A stretch of DNA of 64,000 nucleotides from Lathyrus oleraceus. Lineage: Eukaryota; Streptophyta; Magnoliopsida; Fabales; Fabaceae. Of this stretch, positions 13,680 to 24,614 are shown piece by piece; the stretch's first letter is position 1, and every line of letters begins with the position of its first letter. Both the position numbers and the translations under genes were made by a program. Below the pieces are notes generated by a model. The model was not told the DNA's origin and did no database searches. It worked only from the letters and a program-made list of their open reading frames with translations. Location: the NCBI RefSeq assembly GCF_024323335.1, contig NC_066581.1:183288830-183352829 (forward strand), read 5' to 3'.

Positions 13680-14304
13680 TAACAGACCAATACATAGCGG
13701 ATATAAAATTTCACAGATTTGTAGGAATTTTGAGGGTCAACAACAAATATAAGACGACAAATCAAACAAATAAAGGTACAAAAGAACACCAATATTTTTA
13801 ACGTGGAAAATCCCTCAATATGAGATTAAAAATCACGAGTCCTCCAGAACAAAAAAATAACTCCACTATAATCAATTAAGGATACAAGAGAGGCTTAAAG
13901 TAATTCACAAACTAGTGCTAACAACCACAAATCACAAAGCAAACTAGTGTACAAATAAGAATATAAAAGCTGGAAAATTTTCCAAATCTGCAACTTCAGT
14001 GCGAAGTAGATAACTCTCACCTCAGACGTTTTTTTTTTGAAATTTTGAACGGTCAAAAGTTATATATATGTGTTAAGAACCTAACCTCCAAATTTGAGTC
14101 CGATCTGATGGTTAACGAACTGGGGATCGTTGATTTAGTGAGACTGGTTACAGAAAAACGGGAATGAGTTTCTCTCATATTTTCTCTCTTTTGAATCCTT
14201 ATTTTCTCTCTATCTCTCTCAATCCTAAATTGATCCTTTTCACTTAAATAAATGAGACAAATGGACTAATCATATTTGAGTCTTTCTCCACATAGGAAAG
14301 GAGC
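13680..14304 (-). mobile_element. Probable Ty1/copia 3' LTR remnant
   Basis: On the minus strand this follows the copia RNase H end at 14305. A purine-rich stretch (GTGAGGGGGA, about 14323-14332) precedes it like a polypurine tract. The interior holds an 'aacgtggaaaatccctc' block of the kind often seen in copia LTRs. The LTR end was not found. Confidence 0.4.
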
Positions 14305-14740
14305 TCAAACCAAATAAATATCCCCCTCACAACTATGTGGAGAAATTGCCAAACCGACAATATCACAACAAGCTTCAAACTTTTCTCTTGGTAATGTTTT
14401 AGTCATCATATTAGAACCATTATCATATGTATGAACTTTAGCTAACTCCAACAACTTAGCATCCAAAATATCATGTATCCAATGATATCTCACATCAATG
14501 TGTTTGGACCTATTATGAAATGTCGGATTCTTACCAAGACGAATAGCGCTTTTACTATAAATAAATAACATATATTTTTCTTGAACAAAACCAAGCTCAT
14601 GCAAAAATGTCTTCAACCATAGTACCTTTTTGCATGCTTCGGTAATTGCAATGAACTCATCCTCTGTAGTAGATAATGTTACACACTTTTGCAATCTGGT
14701 CTGCTAAGTCACAACTCCCACTGTAAATTTAACCATGTAC
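14305..14740 (-). pseudogene. Ty1/copia RNase H C-terminal fragment
   Basis: The minus-strand protein starts upstream of 'QKCVTLSTTEDEFIAITEA' (the conserved STTEAE-type active-site region of copia RNase H), continues through 'KSAIRLGKNPTFHNRSKHID' (site of another catalytic acid and the conserved SKHID motif) and ends at 14305 after 'CEGDIYLV'. A stop near 14704 separates a few upstream residues (VGVVT). Known role: RNase H removes the RNA strand during reverse transcription. Nothing further upstream of copia pol remains, so this is a truncated 3' fragment. It abuts a plus-strand gypsy integrase fragment at about 14740. Confidence 0.85.
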
Positions 14741-14955
14741 AACACCAAGGTGCGACTGATGATGATGGAGAAAGGTGATATGCTTTTGAAGCACGTGCTG
14801 GACCTGTCCAAAAATGAAAATCTGTAGCCAAACTAGGAAGGACCATACCAGATACTTCAGAAGCTGCCACATCAGGCCTACAAGCTAGAAAGCCTAAATG
14901 GGATAGAAGTTCCTCGGACCTGGAATGTGGAAATCTTGAGACACTATTTTAATTA
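14741..14955 (+). pseudogene. Ty3/gypsy (Tat-type) integrase C-terminal fragment
   Basis: The plus frame from about 14738 reads 'MYNTKVRLMMMEKGDMLLKH', a stop at 14826-14828, then 'EGPYQILQKLPHQAYKLESL' and 'GIEVPRTWNVEILRHYF' up to about 14950. These are the conserved end of plant gypsy integrases: the GDMLLKHV strand, the EGPY/AYKLE core and the RTWN..LRHYF tail. The catalytic core is absent. The region marks the end of pol of a Tat-type element whose 3' non-coding region follows. Confidence 0.75.
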
Positions 14956-15134
14956 GGAGGATTTTTTATTGTGATGAATAAATTGTAAAATAAACCTCAA
15001 GAATTTTAAACAAAATGATGGCCTATGATAACACTATTTTCCCCGTAGGGTTTTTAATGAGGCACCCAAAGCGTTTCATAAGATTATTGTTTTCAAGTGT
15101 CAACGAAGCACAGATCGGAACATGTAAGATTCTT
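14956..15134 (+). other. Start of the Tat-element 3' region
   Basis: Non-coding sequence between the integrase end and the minisatellite. Nothing specific is recognised. Confidence 0.4.
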
Positions 15135-15735
15135 CATGAATTTAACCTGAGACCTCTATTAGGGGAGGTCACGAACCCACTGGGTTCTCCATGAGTTTAA
15201 CCAAAGACCTCCACTAGGGGAGGCGACATTACCCACTAGGCTCTCGGTGAATTTAACTTAAGACTTATGTTGCAGCTGACCACGGAACACACTGGGCTCT
15301 CGGTAGATTTAACCTAACACCTTAACTTAGGGCCGCCATGGAAACCATTGGCTCTCAGTGAATTTAACACAAGACCTCCATTAGGGTGTCCACTGGAACC
15401 CAACAGGCTCTGTGTGAATTTAACCCAAGTCTTCCATTAGGGCGACCATAGAACCCATTTGGCTTTTTGGGAATTTTACCCAAGTCCTCCACTAGAGGCG
15501 GCCAAGGAACGCATTGGGTTCTCCGTGAATTTAACCCAAGACCTCCACTGGGAAAGGCCATTGCAACCTACTTGGCTCTTCATGAATTTAACTCAAGTCC
15601 TCAACTGGGGGGCATGGAACCCACTGAAATTTCTGTGAATTTAACCTAAGTCCTCCACTAGGAAGGCAATGAAACCTATTGGGCTCTCAGTGAATTTAAC
15701 TCGTGACCTCCTTTGGGGGCAAGCATTGCCCAACT
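15135..15735 (+). repeat. Minisatellite, ~55-bp monomer, 11 occurrences
   Basis: The block TGAATTTAAC (with variants) recurs at about 15136, 15192, 15248, 15302, 15358, 15415, 15470, 15525, 15585, 15636 and 15691, each followed by 'aagacctcc'-like and 'ggaacccactgggctct'-like blocks. Spacing is 51-60 bp. It lies downstream of a gypsy integrase end, the position in which hypervariable tandem repeats are known in 3' untranslated regions of legume Tat/Ogre elements. Confidence 0.92.
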
Positions 15736-15907
15736 GAGAATATTCAAATAAGCATAAACATGAAAAAAAAATTATAAATATCAAAGAAACAAATAAAGAT
15801 TCAATATACATAAGCAAGATTAAAAATTGAAGTACTATTATATTAGAAAATATTCGTAAAGGGTCCAAAAAAGACATCAACAAAAGAAACAAAAAAAACT
15901 TTAAACA
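15736..15907. other. Spacer between minisatellite and antisense ORF remnant
   Basis: A-rich sequence with nothing recognisable. Confidence 0.4.
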
Positions 15908-16197
15908 TCATGGGAAGATGTTATCATCTTCTCTCCCGCCACTTTTCAACAAAACTCTTCTTAGATTCTCGGTTCTCATCAACTGGACTGACTTCAACAA
16001 GGGTAGTTGATATCGGAGTTCGCTCTGGATCAACTTCCTCGACCAGGTGACCATTAACAAACTCGTTGAAAATATCCAACTCGGGAAAATCAAGGTTGGG
16101 GTATAAATAAAGAACCTAAGCTTTGGCCTTATCGAAGCCTAAATCCCCTGACAACAGACCACTCATCCGCTCGTTCTTGAGGTTGATCGTCAGTTTC
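15908..16197 (-). pseudogene. Antisense ORF remnant in the Tat 3' region
   Basis: One minus frame reads without frameshift from about 16196 down to 15925, apart from one stop near 16115. It includes 'LKNERMSGLLSGDLGFDKAK' and 'YPNLDFPELDIFNEFVNGHL', then an acidic/basic C-terminus. I do not recognise a domain. Its place, antisense and downstream of integrase, matches the extra antisense ORFs described in Tat-lineage elements such as Grande. It is cut at 16198 by the outer Athila LTR. Confidence 0.45.
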
Positions 16198-17438
16198 TGA
16201 TAAGGGCCAAACTGTGTATATAATCAAGAGTATTTTTTGGCCCTTTTCACTTGGTTTAACTGAAATTTCATGGAAAAACGTTAAATTTAGTGTAGATAAT
16301 TGGTTTTTAGTTTTATCGTGTAAATCTCGTAGGGTTTGATCATATTCATTTCATTTTGTAGGTTTCCTTGCATAGTTGAAGCATTGGGCACTTAAAAGGA
16401 AAAAGAAAAGCTTCAAGATGCATTTTTGATGGAAATCAAGAATTTCAATTTGGCTCAGCACGATCAAAGTGCACTTAGAGGTGGCTAGGAAGGAGGTTGA
16501 ACGCTTAGCATGGTCAAAGCACGCTTAGAGGTGGCCAGGAAGGAGGTTACGTGCTCAGTGCAGTTTGTGGCGGTTTGATCTTTTTTGTCATGTAGCTGCG
16601 CTAAGCGATCTCTGAAGGGGCTTAGCGCAGTCTACTTTTTCAGCCTAGTATTTATACTTTTGTACTTCATAATTTTATGGCACAATATGCATTTTGAGAG
16701 CAAAACACACCAAAAATATCAAAGGAACTCATAATCAATTCTTTAGAGCATAATCTTCAAGTTTTCGACATTGATGCTTGTGAATCTCTTCATCTCTCTC
16801 TTATGAAACAAGCTACCATGATGCGTAGCTAAACCCCCTTTTATCAAGATTAGATGTAATTAATCTAAATAGTATGAATTTCTTTTGATCCTTTATAATA
16901 TGAACTAGTTAATGATCAATATAGATAATTATCTTTGCTTTTATGTATATTTGTGGTTTGAATCATTATTGAGAAATATCTTTCAAGTCTTGACCTAAGT
17001 TTTCATCTATCAAATACCAAAGTCTAGACATAGATTTGGAATTTGATATTCACTTGTATCAAGTTTTAATATTATTGTATTGGTTAATAGGCTGAGAGAT
17101 CATCGATTAAATTATATGATTAAAAAATTGCAGTATAGGTTAGACATAAGCGGTGTTGATGAGTGATACGTGATTATATTGATTATAAATGAAGTTCACA
17201 TGCTAGATTAATAGAATACATATGAAATAGGTTAATGAACTCTAACCTTGACATACTTTTTAAACCGTTAAAGTCCGAATCCTTTACCGTTGTTACAAAT
17301 TCTAGTGAATGTTTATTTTCACAATCGAAAACCCTTTGAAACCCTTACTTAAAACATTGTTAACTGTAGAACGGCGGTGATATCGCATTAATCCATATGG
17401 AGACGATATAAAATACTTACCCACCGAAAACTATTTCA
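16198..17438 (+). repeat. 5' LTR of outer Athila
   Basis: It starts TGATAAGGGCCAAAC and ends ...CTATTTCA, six bases before the primer binding site, the usual Athila spacing. Inside, near 16455-16560, an approximately 60-bp unit with 'cttagaggtggc' and 'aggaaggaggtt' occurs twice in tandem. At 16597-16643 two short motifs of the form GCTAAGCG / GCTTAGCGCAGTCTAC occur. The 3' partner lies outside the window, so ends rest on the TG...CA rule and spacing to the primer site. Confidence 0.75.
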
Positions 17439-17444
17439 GCAAAA

Positions 17445-17461
17445 TGGCGTTGTTGTCGGGG
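17445..17461 (+). promoter_or_regulatory. Primer binding site of outer Athila
   Basis: TGGCGTTGTTGTCGGGG differs at one base from the inner element's site at 24022. In the Athila lineage this site pairs with the 3' end of a tRNA (usually described as tRNA-Asp) to prime minus-strand DNA synthesis. Confidence 0.85.
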
Positions 17462-17593
17462 ATTAATGTTTAGATATTGCAAGCATACCAACAATTTGTA
17501 TTATTTTAAGTTATTTAGTACCGTTATAAACTATTCTATTTATTATCCCTCGTGTTTGTTAATTTTTGTGGTTAGTGTTTCAAAACTCTGTTT
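17462..17593 (+). other. Leader between primer site and gag
   Basis: Short AT-rich leader. No motif beyond the primer site is recognised. Confidence 0.5.
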
Positions 17594-19060
17594 ATGCTAG
17601 GAAATTTACCGAAAGATCAACTTCTTTTTGATCCTGAGATTGAAAGAACAACTCAAAAGCTCAATATCAAAACCAGAAAGAGAAAGCAGCTAGCTAAACA
17701 AAGAAACCAACGTGAAGGAACTTCAACTTCTACTTATTCCATAATTCCTATTAGTGAAGAAGCTACGACGGAATAAGTAATCATAAGAGGACCTTGTGTT
17801 AATATCCTAAGAAGAAATGCTCATATTTTCAGACCCACACAAAAAATGCGAGAAATTCAGAAATGAAGACCGAATTACTACAAATCTTGCATGCAAATCC
17901 TTTCATCGGGCTTGACCATGAAGATCCATATAGTCACCTTACTAAATTCTATGAGTTTACCGGTACACTTGGAGCTCTAGAAGTAGAAGAAGAACAGGTG
18001 TTCATGATATTGTTTCCTCATTCATTGATTAGGAAAGCAAAAGAGCTGTATCTCGATCAACCAACTCAGACTATGACATATTGGAATGTACTTGAGGAAA
18101 AATTTCTTGATAGGTTCTTTCCACATAAAAAATTATGGAGGCCAAAACCACAATTGTCGTATTTTCTCAAGGTTCAGGTGAATCCCTTTGTGAAGCATGA
18201 GAGCGATACAAGTCAATGTTGAGAAGATGTCCTAACCATGTCTTTGATGATCTAAATCAAATTCATATCTTCCGCAATGGACTTCAACCGCAACCAAAAC
18301 TTATTTTGGATGCAACTACATGTGGTTCTTTAATGTCTAAAAGTGCAGAAGATGCAGTAACTATTATTGACCAAATGACACTCAATGATTACCAAGTTCA
18401 ACATAATAGATGGCCTTTACAAAAGAAAGGTTGAATCATGGAATTAGGAACAAATGATGCAATCTTGGCACAAAACAAATTGTTATCTCAACAAGTGGAT
18501 GAACTTACAAAGCAAATGTCAAAACTTCCGCAACAAATCAAGGAGATGCATGAACTCCTGAACAAACATTAACAGGTATCATACTGTGAACTTTGCAATG
18601 GAGATCATCCCACATGTTATTATCCTCCGACACATGAAGAGGTTAATTATATGGGAAATCAAAATCAAAAATAAAATCAATATCAATATCAACAAAAGCA
18701 AGCACCATATCAAAATAACTCTGGTTATCAACAAAGAGGAAATAATGCACAATATGGCCAAGGGTGGAGACAAGATTCAGGACCTTCCAATAGAAAAAAT
18801 CCTTATCAAAATTATAATCAGAATCCTCATCCACAAGGTAGCAACTCAAAGATGGAGGATATTATGAACCAATTTATGCAAATGACCATGGCAAATCAAA
18901 AGAGCATTGATGTGTCCATCAAAAATCTTGAAACTCAAGTTGGTTAACTAACTAAGCAATTAGCTGATCAACAAAAAATAACATTTTCTGAAAATACTCA
19001 AGATAATCCAAAAGAGCATTGTAAGTCCATTCTAGCTTGTAATGGTAGATAAATTGTCAA
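17594..19060 (+). pseudogene. Outer Athila gag (capsid and zinc-knuckle), frameshifted
   Basis: The start at 17594 gives MLGNLPKDQLLFDPEIERT, a typical Athila gag N-terminus. The capsid-like region follows in two other frames: 17863-18222 ('DPYSHLTKFYEFTGTLG', 'YWNVLEEKFLDRFFP') and from 18216 ('RCPNHVFDDLNQIHIFRNGL'). The zinc-knuckle region near 18590 reads CELCNGDHPTCYYP. It is followed by a Gln/Asn-rich stretch and a coiled-coil-like segment ('MTMANQKSIDVSIKNLETQV'). Frame changes occur near 17800 and 18200, and stops near 18434, 18570, 18675, 18946 and 19050. Known role: structural protein of virus-like particles. Not functional here. Confidence 0.82.
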
Positions 19061-20012
19061 AGGCATTGATGATGATGTTGAGAATGAGGAAGTTGTGGTA
19101 GAAATAGAAGAAGAAAAAGATGAGGTTGAAGTAGAAAAAAATAAAGAGGGAGAATTAGTTGAAAATGAGAAACTTGAAAAAGAAGAGTTAGAAAAGAAAA
19201 AGAGAGAGGAAAAGAATAAAAAAATTCAAAAGGAGAAGGAAAAGATGAAGAGTATTCTGGTTCAACACCTACCTTATCCACATGCTCCTTTTGAGAAAGA
19301 CAATGCAAGGCATTATGCACGGTTTATGGATATATTTAGTAGTTTGCAGATAAATATTCCATTTTATGAAGCTCTTGAACAAATGCCAACTTATTCTAAG
19401 TTTATGAAGGACGTTCACACAATGAAAAGAAGTTATACAGATCAAGAAACCATCAATCTCAATGCTAGTTGTAGCGCCATCATTCAAATAACTCTCCCAC
19501 AGAAAGAAATTAATCCCGGGAGGGTTACATTACCTGTCACCATAGGAAATGTATACATTGGCAAAGCATTAATTGACTTGGGTTCTAGCATAAACTTGAT
19601 TATGTTGTCTGTGGTTCGAAGGTTAGGGAACATTGAAATTAAATCAACAAAGATGACATTACAATTGGACGGCAAGTCTATCACTCTTCCGCATGGAGTA
19701 ACTGAAGATGTTTTAGTTAAGGTGAACAAGTTCTTGTTTCCTATTGATTTTGTTGTTATAGACATGGAAGAAGAAGATGATGCACCTTTGATTATAGGTC
19801 GACCTTTCATGAAAACCGCAAGAATGATGATTGATATTGATGATGGCTTAATGAAGGTTAGAGTTCAAGATGAAGAAGTATGTTTTAACCTCTTTGAAGC
19901 CATGACAAACTCACAAGATAAAGGAAATTGTTTCCAGATGGATGTCACCGATAAAGCCATTATGGATATGAAAAGACAAGTTCATTATTCACTCCACTTG
20001 AGAAAGCTCTAA
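19061..20012 (+). pseudogene. Outer Athila gag-pol junction and aspartic protease
   Basis: This is an open stretch of 305 codons in the same frame as the zinc knuckle. The first ~60 residues are a Lys/Glu-rich highly charged segment. Residues ~75-110 hold 'YARFMDIFSSLQINIPFYEA', the conserved Athila linker. The protease active site is ALIDLGSSINLI near 19560-19595; the lineage uses DLG rather than DTG. It ends with 'PLIIGRPFMKTARMMIDIDD', the usual flap/C-terminal motif. Known role: cuts the Gag-Pol polyprotein. It is open by itself but cut off from the rest of pol by the stop at 20010 and a frameshift. Confidence 0.82.
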
Positions 20013-21850
20013 CGGATTCACTCAAAGTTCTTAATAAAGATGAAGAAAAAGAGATGGAAGAATGCTTAAGAGAACTTGAGTCATTAGAAGAAATTCCTCC
20101 TCTTGAAGCCAAAGTTGAAGAATTGAAAGATGAGTCAATGAAAGATGACTCTAAACTTGAATTGAACATGCTACCCTCACACTTGAAGTATGTGTTTCTT
20201 GAAGACGGTGGTCACAAACCTGTGATTATTATCAATGCATTATCCAATAATGAAGAGAAAAAATTGATTGAAGTTTTGAAGAAAAATTAAAAGGCAATGG
20301 GTTGGGAACTTTTTGACTTAAAAGGAATAAGTCCAACTTATTTTATGCATAAAATCATGATGGAAGAAGATTACAAGCCGGTAGCTCAACCACAACGTCG
20401 TTTGAATCCTACTATGAAAGAGGTAGTAAGGAAAGAAGTAGTGAAATTATTGAAGGCTGACATGATTTATTCTATTTCGGATAGTGTTTGGGTGACTCTT
20501 GGGCAAGGGATACCCAATAAAGGAGGGATGACGATGATTGAAAATGAAAAGAATGAGTTGATTCTAACAAGAACTGTGACAAGATATGTATATATTATCA
20601 AAGGCTTAATCAAGTCACTAAAAAGACCATTTTCCCTTACCGTTTATGGATCAAATGATTGAAAGATTTCTAGGTCAAGAATTCTATTATTTCTTGGATG
20701 GTTATTCCGGGTACAATCAAATTTCCGTCAACCCGGAAGATCCTAAGAATATGGATTTTGCATGTCCTTTTGGTGTTTTTGCTTATAGAAGAATGCCTTT
20801 TGGGTTGTGTAATGCTCCTGTAACTTTTCAAAGATGCATGCAAGCCATCTTTTCTGATTTAATTGAGAAATGAATTGAAGTATTCATGGATGACTTCTCT
20901 GTATTTGGTCCTTGTTTTGAATTATGTTTGAGGAATTGGACACCATACTGAAGCGGTGTGTGGAAACTAATCTGGTTCTAAATGGGGAGAAATGCAACTT
21001 TATGGTCACTGAAGGCATAGTTCTCGGTCACAAGATCTCTTCCAGAGGCATTGAAGTTGACAAAGCAAAGTTTGAGGTGATCGAGAAGCTTCCACCACCA
21101 TTGAATGTCAAAGGAATCAGAAGATTTTTGGGACATGCAGGATTCTATCGGAAATTCATCAATGACTTCTCAAAAATTGCCAAACCATTGAGAAATCTGC
21201 TCAATAAAGATAAGTCTCTTGATTTTGATAATGTTTGTTTAATTTCTTTTGAGGAGTTAAAAGTAAAACTGATAACTGCACCCATAATTATTGCTCCTGA
21301 TTGGAAACTTGATTTTGAACTAATGTGTGATGCGAGTGATTATGCGGTTGGTGCAGTTCTTGATCAAAGAAAGAAAAATGTTTTCATTCTATACACTATT
21401 CACACAAGGTTTTGAATGAAGCTCAAATTAATTATGATACCACTGAAAAATAGTTGCTTGCTATAGTGTATGCATTGGAGAAATTTAGGTTTTATCTCAT
21501 TGGTTCAAATGTTATTATTTGTACTTACCATGCAATGGTAAAATACCTTCTCACCAAACCTAACTCAAAGCAGAGGCTTATTAGATGGATTCTTTTGTTG
21601 CAAGAATTTGATCTAGAGATTCGTGACAAAAAGGGTTCGGAGAATTTGGTGGCGGATCATTTATCTAGGTTGGTGAATGTTAAGGTGACCAAGCAGGAAA
21701 GTGAGGCTATGGAGGAGTTTCTAAATGAAAAATTACTCATGGTACAAGAAAGGTCGTGGTTTATCGATCTAGCAAATCACAAAGCAACTAGGATGATACC
21801 GGAGAATTTGACTTGGCACCAGAAAAAAGAAATTCCTTTATGATGCAAAA
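20013..21850 (+). pseudogene. Outer Athila reverse transcriptase and RNase H, multiply broken
   Basis: Pieces in different frames are: 20054-20286 (connector), 20297-20500 (RT N-terminus, 'YSISDSVWVTL'), 20646-20872 ('DGYSGYNQISVNPED', 'YRRMPFGLCNAPVTFQRCM'), catalytic FMDD at 20883-20894, 20924-21413 ('[19 protein letters not shown]', '[19 protein letters not shown]', RNase H start '[15 protein letters not shown]') and 21454-21840 ('[15 protein letters not shown]', '[12 protein letters not shown]'). Frameshifts lie near 20020, 20550, 20900 and 21400, and the YRKL region near 20590 is garbled. Known role: copies element RNA to DNA and removes RNA. It is clearly dead. Confidence 0.85.
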
Positions 21851-22438
21851 TACTATGTTTAGGATGAGCCTTACTTGTTCAAGATTGGAGCTGATGATCT
21901 TCTAAGAAGGTGTGTTACAAAAGAGGAGGCTAGAAGTATTCTATGGCACTGCCATAATTCACCTTATGATGGTCATTATAATGGTCTAAGGACGACAACA
22001 AAAGTTCTTTAATCAAGCTTTTATTGGCCTTCCTTGTTCAAAGATGCACATATGCATGCTCAGAATTGTGATAGTTGTCAAAGGGTCGGAGGAATAAGCA
22101 AATGAAATGAGATACCTTTACAAATCATGTTGGAGGTGGAAGTTTTTGATTGTAGGGGTATTGATTTTGTTGGTCCATTTCTTGCGTCATTCTCAAATGA
22201 GTACATTTTGGTGGCGGTTGATTACATTTACAAGTGGGTTGAAGAGATTGCTTCATAAAAGGCGAGGAAAAACGATGATCAAGTATCTAAAGAAAAATAT
22301 ATTCACCCGTTTTGGTACTCCGAGAGTGTTGATTAGGGATGGAGGTTCACACTTTTACAATTCACAGTTAGATAAAGCCTTTGAGTATTATAGTGTTAAA
22401 CACAAAGTTGTATCACCATACCATCCACAATCAAACGG
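21851..22438 (+). pseudogene. Outer Athila integrase, N-terminal and core part
   Basis: The zinc-binding region (about 21950-22090) is recognisable only in pieces such as 'HCHNSPYDGH'-like and 'CDSCQRVG'-like stretches with frame changes. The catalytic core follows: a diverged first segment near 22150-22230 and a clear 'FGTPRVLIRDGGSHF' (second catalytic Asp near 22340), then 'VSPYHPQSNGQ'. The frame is cut at 22438 by insertion of the inner Athila and resumes at 55714 with the third catalytic residue (Glu). Known role: inserts the DNA copy into the genome. Confidence 0.85.
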
Positions 22439-22443
22439 CCAAG
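22439..22443 (+). repeat. Target site duplication CCAAG, left
   Basis: CCAAG directly precedes the inner Athila LTR start TGATAACG and is repeated exactly at 55709-55713 after the right LTR end. Confidence 0.95.
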
Positions 22444-22665
22444 TGATAACGCGAAAATACATCATATATTTGCCTTGATTTACACTCAAAGATCATACCA
22501 TTTTAGTTTATATTTCGATTATTCCGCAAGTATTCGAGTTATTTTTGCAGGTATTTCAATCTCCAAGCATAAATAAGCAAAATGTAGAAAAGGAAGAAAA
22601 AGAAGAAGAAACAGATGAGAAAGCATAAGAAAAACAGAAAACAGAAGAACACAGAAATTGCTGAT

Positions 22666-22745
22666 GTGATGACCGTCACAAGGTGTATGACGACCGGCAC
22701 GCCCAGCCTGTGACGACCGTCACAGGCCCATGACGAGCGTCACAG
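22666..22745 (+). promoter_or_regulatory. GTGACG palindrome cluster in the 5' LTR
   Basis: An exact GTGACGACCGTCAC lies at 22710-22723 and a decayed one (GTGATGACCGTCAC) at 22666-22679, with single half sites around. Each palindrome pairs GTGACG with CGTCAC across two bases. TGACG is the core recognised by plant TGA-type bZIP factors. The cluster lies about 110 bases upstream of the TATA box at 22854, as enhancer elements would. Function is inferred. Confidence 0.6.
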
Positions 22746-22853
22746 AAGCGTGCAAAACGTGCCTATATTCTCGCAACAGAACCACTTTCCCGTGGATTTC
22801 TCAATCAACTGAGTCATTCCTTGTTTTCCTTAACTGCCATGACCTACCAAGAG

Positions 22854-22863
22854 ATATAAAAAG
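22854..22863 (+). promoter_or_regulatory. TATA box of inner Athila 5' LTR
   Basis: TATAAAAAGG is conserved in the 3' LTR at 54554-54563, with matching surroundings. It is the likely promoter for the genomic transcript. Confidence 0.65.
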
Positions 22864-24021
22864 GACAGAAGTTGGAAAAAAGGGGACGTATACTTTCCCT
22901 CTGCAATTTATATTTTCTACAACATTTTAGCTTTTTAGTGTTATTTTTCCTTCAGCAACATTTGTTTTCCCTTTCTGAAAGTCAGTTACCATTCTGTTTA
23001 GAATTTCTGTTTTCCCTTTTCCTTTCTTTTTTTCAGTTAGCCAAAGTAGTAATTTCCTACACTAGGTAACTACTACACTTTATTTAATTTAGTAAGCAAT
23101 TGTATCGAAGAAGCAGAATCCTACCGACCTGTGGAGGACTGCTCAAGTACTCCAAGATTCGACGTACTCTGTTAATCCGATTGCCAGGTTTTTATTCAAT
23201 TATTATTATTATTATTATTATTACTCTGTTATTATAATTATGTTTGTTGCACTGTTAATCTATTTATGCTCGTCTGTGTTTGCATTATTTAACATGTCCG
23301 GCTAAACTACCGGTATCAGTATGTAACAATTTAATTAGATGGGATTTAATAATAATCGGTGAAAAACTCCTTTTCTCAAACAATCTTTTCGACTGCGGTT
23401 TTTAATTTGAATTTAATTAACTTTGTCACAAAAGTGAGAAGCAATTTAATACGATTTTGCCACGAGAGTGGGAAATTAACTAAGGTGAGAACCAATAATC
23501 GCAAGAACGTGAGGCTCGAGCTGGATAGTAAAAACTAGGCATTGATTTTAAAAACCGCGAGAGCACTTTAAAAGCAATTAGAACTTATTTATTTTCAAAA
23601 CGTATTTTTAACTTCAAATGGGACAGCGAGAGCGTACATTCTGACTTAAAGCTATAGGCCGAATCAACAATCACGAGAGTGTGAGATAAAGCCTTTTAAA
23701 TAAGTATTTTCTACTGAAAGATATTTGGTATTTGAACTATACACCGGTGACTTATCGAATCCCTGACGATTAATGCGTTGCATACTGATTCCTCCTATTA
23801 ATATTTTCTTAAAACTTAACTTCCCTTAGATTTAATTTTCCGCAACCAAACTTCTAAAAATCATCCCCTTAGCTAAACATAGTAACGTCGGTAGCATTAG
23901 TTTGACCATCGGTCCCTGTGGGTTCGATATCTTTTAAAACTAAAACGACTAGACTGCACACTTGCAGTCAAGTACCCGATAGACTATATTCTATATACAG
24001 TCACGACACATATCAAGTTTT

Positions 24022-24038
24022 TGGCGCCGTTGTCGGGG
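24022..24038 (+). promoter_or_regulatory. Primer binding site of inner Athila
   Basis: TGGCGCCGTTGTCGGGG lies six bases after the LTR end. It is the standard Athila-lineage site, complementary to a tRNA 3' end. Confidence 0.92.
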
Positions 24039-24135
24039 ACCTGATTTAGTCAAATAGTGCGATTCTTTCGTTGCATGGTATAGACTAAGGTAAAAAATAA
24101 AAACTAATCTTCTTTCCCTTATTTCCCCCGATTGT

Positions 24136-24614
24136 ATGCCAAGTACTCGCTCACAAGGCGATAACTTAGCACCACCAATCGCTGAATTAGAGCGTTTCTT
24201 ATATATAAGACGCCGAATACTAGATTACCAATAAAGGTACGATATTCCTGATATCTTCTTTCCTACTAAACCAGAAGAAAAACCAACCGTGGCTGAAGAA
24301 GGACCACAGAATCGTCCTCTTAAGTTCTACGTTACCCCGTCCCAACAAGAACCTCACAACAGCATTTCTGCCCCCGCTATCAATCGAAACGATTTCGAGC
24401 TGAAACCCTCATTATTATCAGCAGTCCAACAACATCAATTTGCTGGAAATCCTACGGATGACCCTAATGAACACCTGACCAAGTTTGTGCAGTACGCAGA
24501 CACTGTAAAGGCGAACGGTGTATCTCAAGATTCGATAATACTACGCCTCTTCCCTTTCTCACTAAGAGACAGAGCTTGGGCTTGGTTGCAATCCTTGCCA
24601 TCCAACTCAGTTAC
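24136..24614 (+). pseudogene. Inner Athila gag, N-terminal part
   Basis: The ATG at 24136 gives MPSTRSQGDNLAPPIAELER. A stop (TAA) lies at 24232-24234. The same frame continues through a proline-rich segment ('PLKFYVTPSQQEPHNS') into the capsid-type domain: 'HQFAGNPTDDPNEHLTKFVQ' and 'LRLFPFSLRDRAWAWLQSLP'. The last motif is the strongly conserved part of plant gypsy gag. The frame is cut at 24614 by the Ogre insertion. The 5-bp target duplication falls so that the same reading phase resumes at 44595, so the insertion itself did not shift the frame. Known role: capsid protein. Confidence 0.9.
24610..24614 (+). repeat. Target site duplication GTTAC, left
   Basis: GTTAC immediately precedes the Ogre end TGTAGCGGGG and is repeated at 44595-44599 after the other end. 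Confidence 0.96.

Larger units (their letters stand above)
22444..24015 (+). repeat. 5' LTR of inner Athila
   Basis: It starts TGATAACGCG and ends ACACATATCA. It contains a GTGACG-type palindrome region at 22664-22745, a TATA box TATAAAAAGG at about 22854-22863 and a (TTA)n run near 23200-23222. Relative to the 3' LTR it lacks about 31 bases just after the last GTCAC (about 22743), between short ACA repeats. Confidence 0.95.

Noticed and set aside
18579..18849. Overlapping ORFs on both strands near the outer zinc knuckle
   Set aside because: They arise from the Gln/Asn-rich, low-complexity gag region; the real frame runs from 18216 through the CELC motif.
22730..23069. ORFs in the inner Athila LTR (and 54429-54786 in the other LTR)
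   Set aside because: They span the TATA box and promoter region and carry no known motif; they are chance open frames in duplicated LTR DNA.
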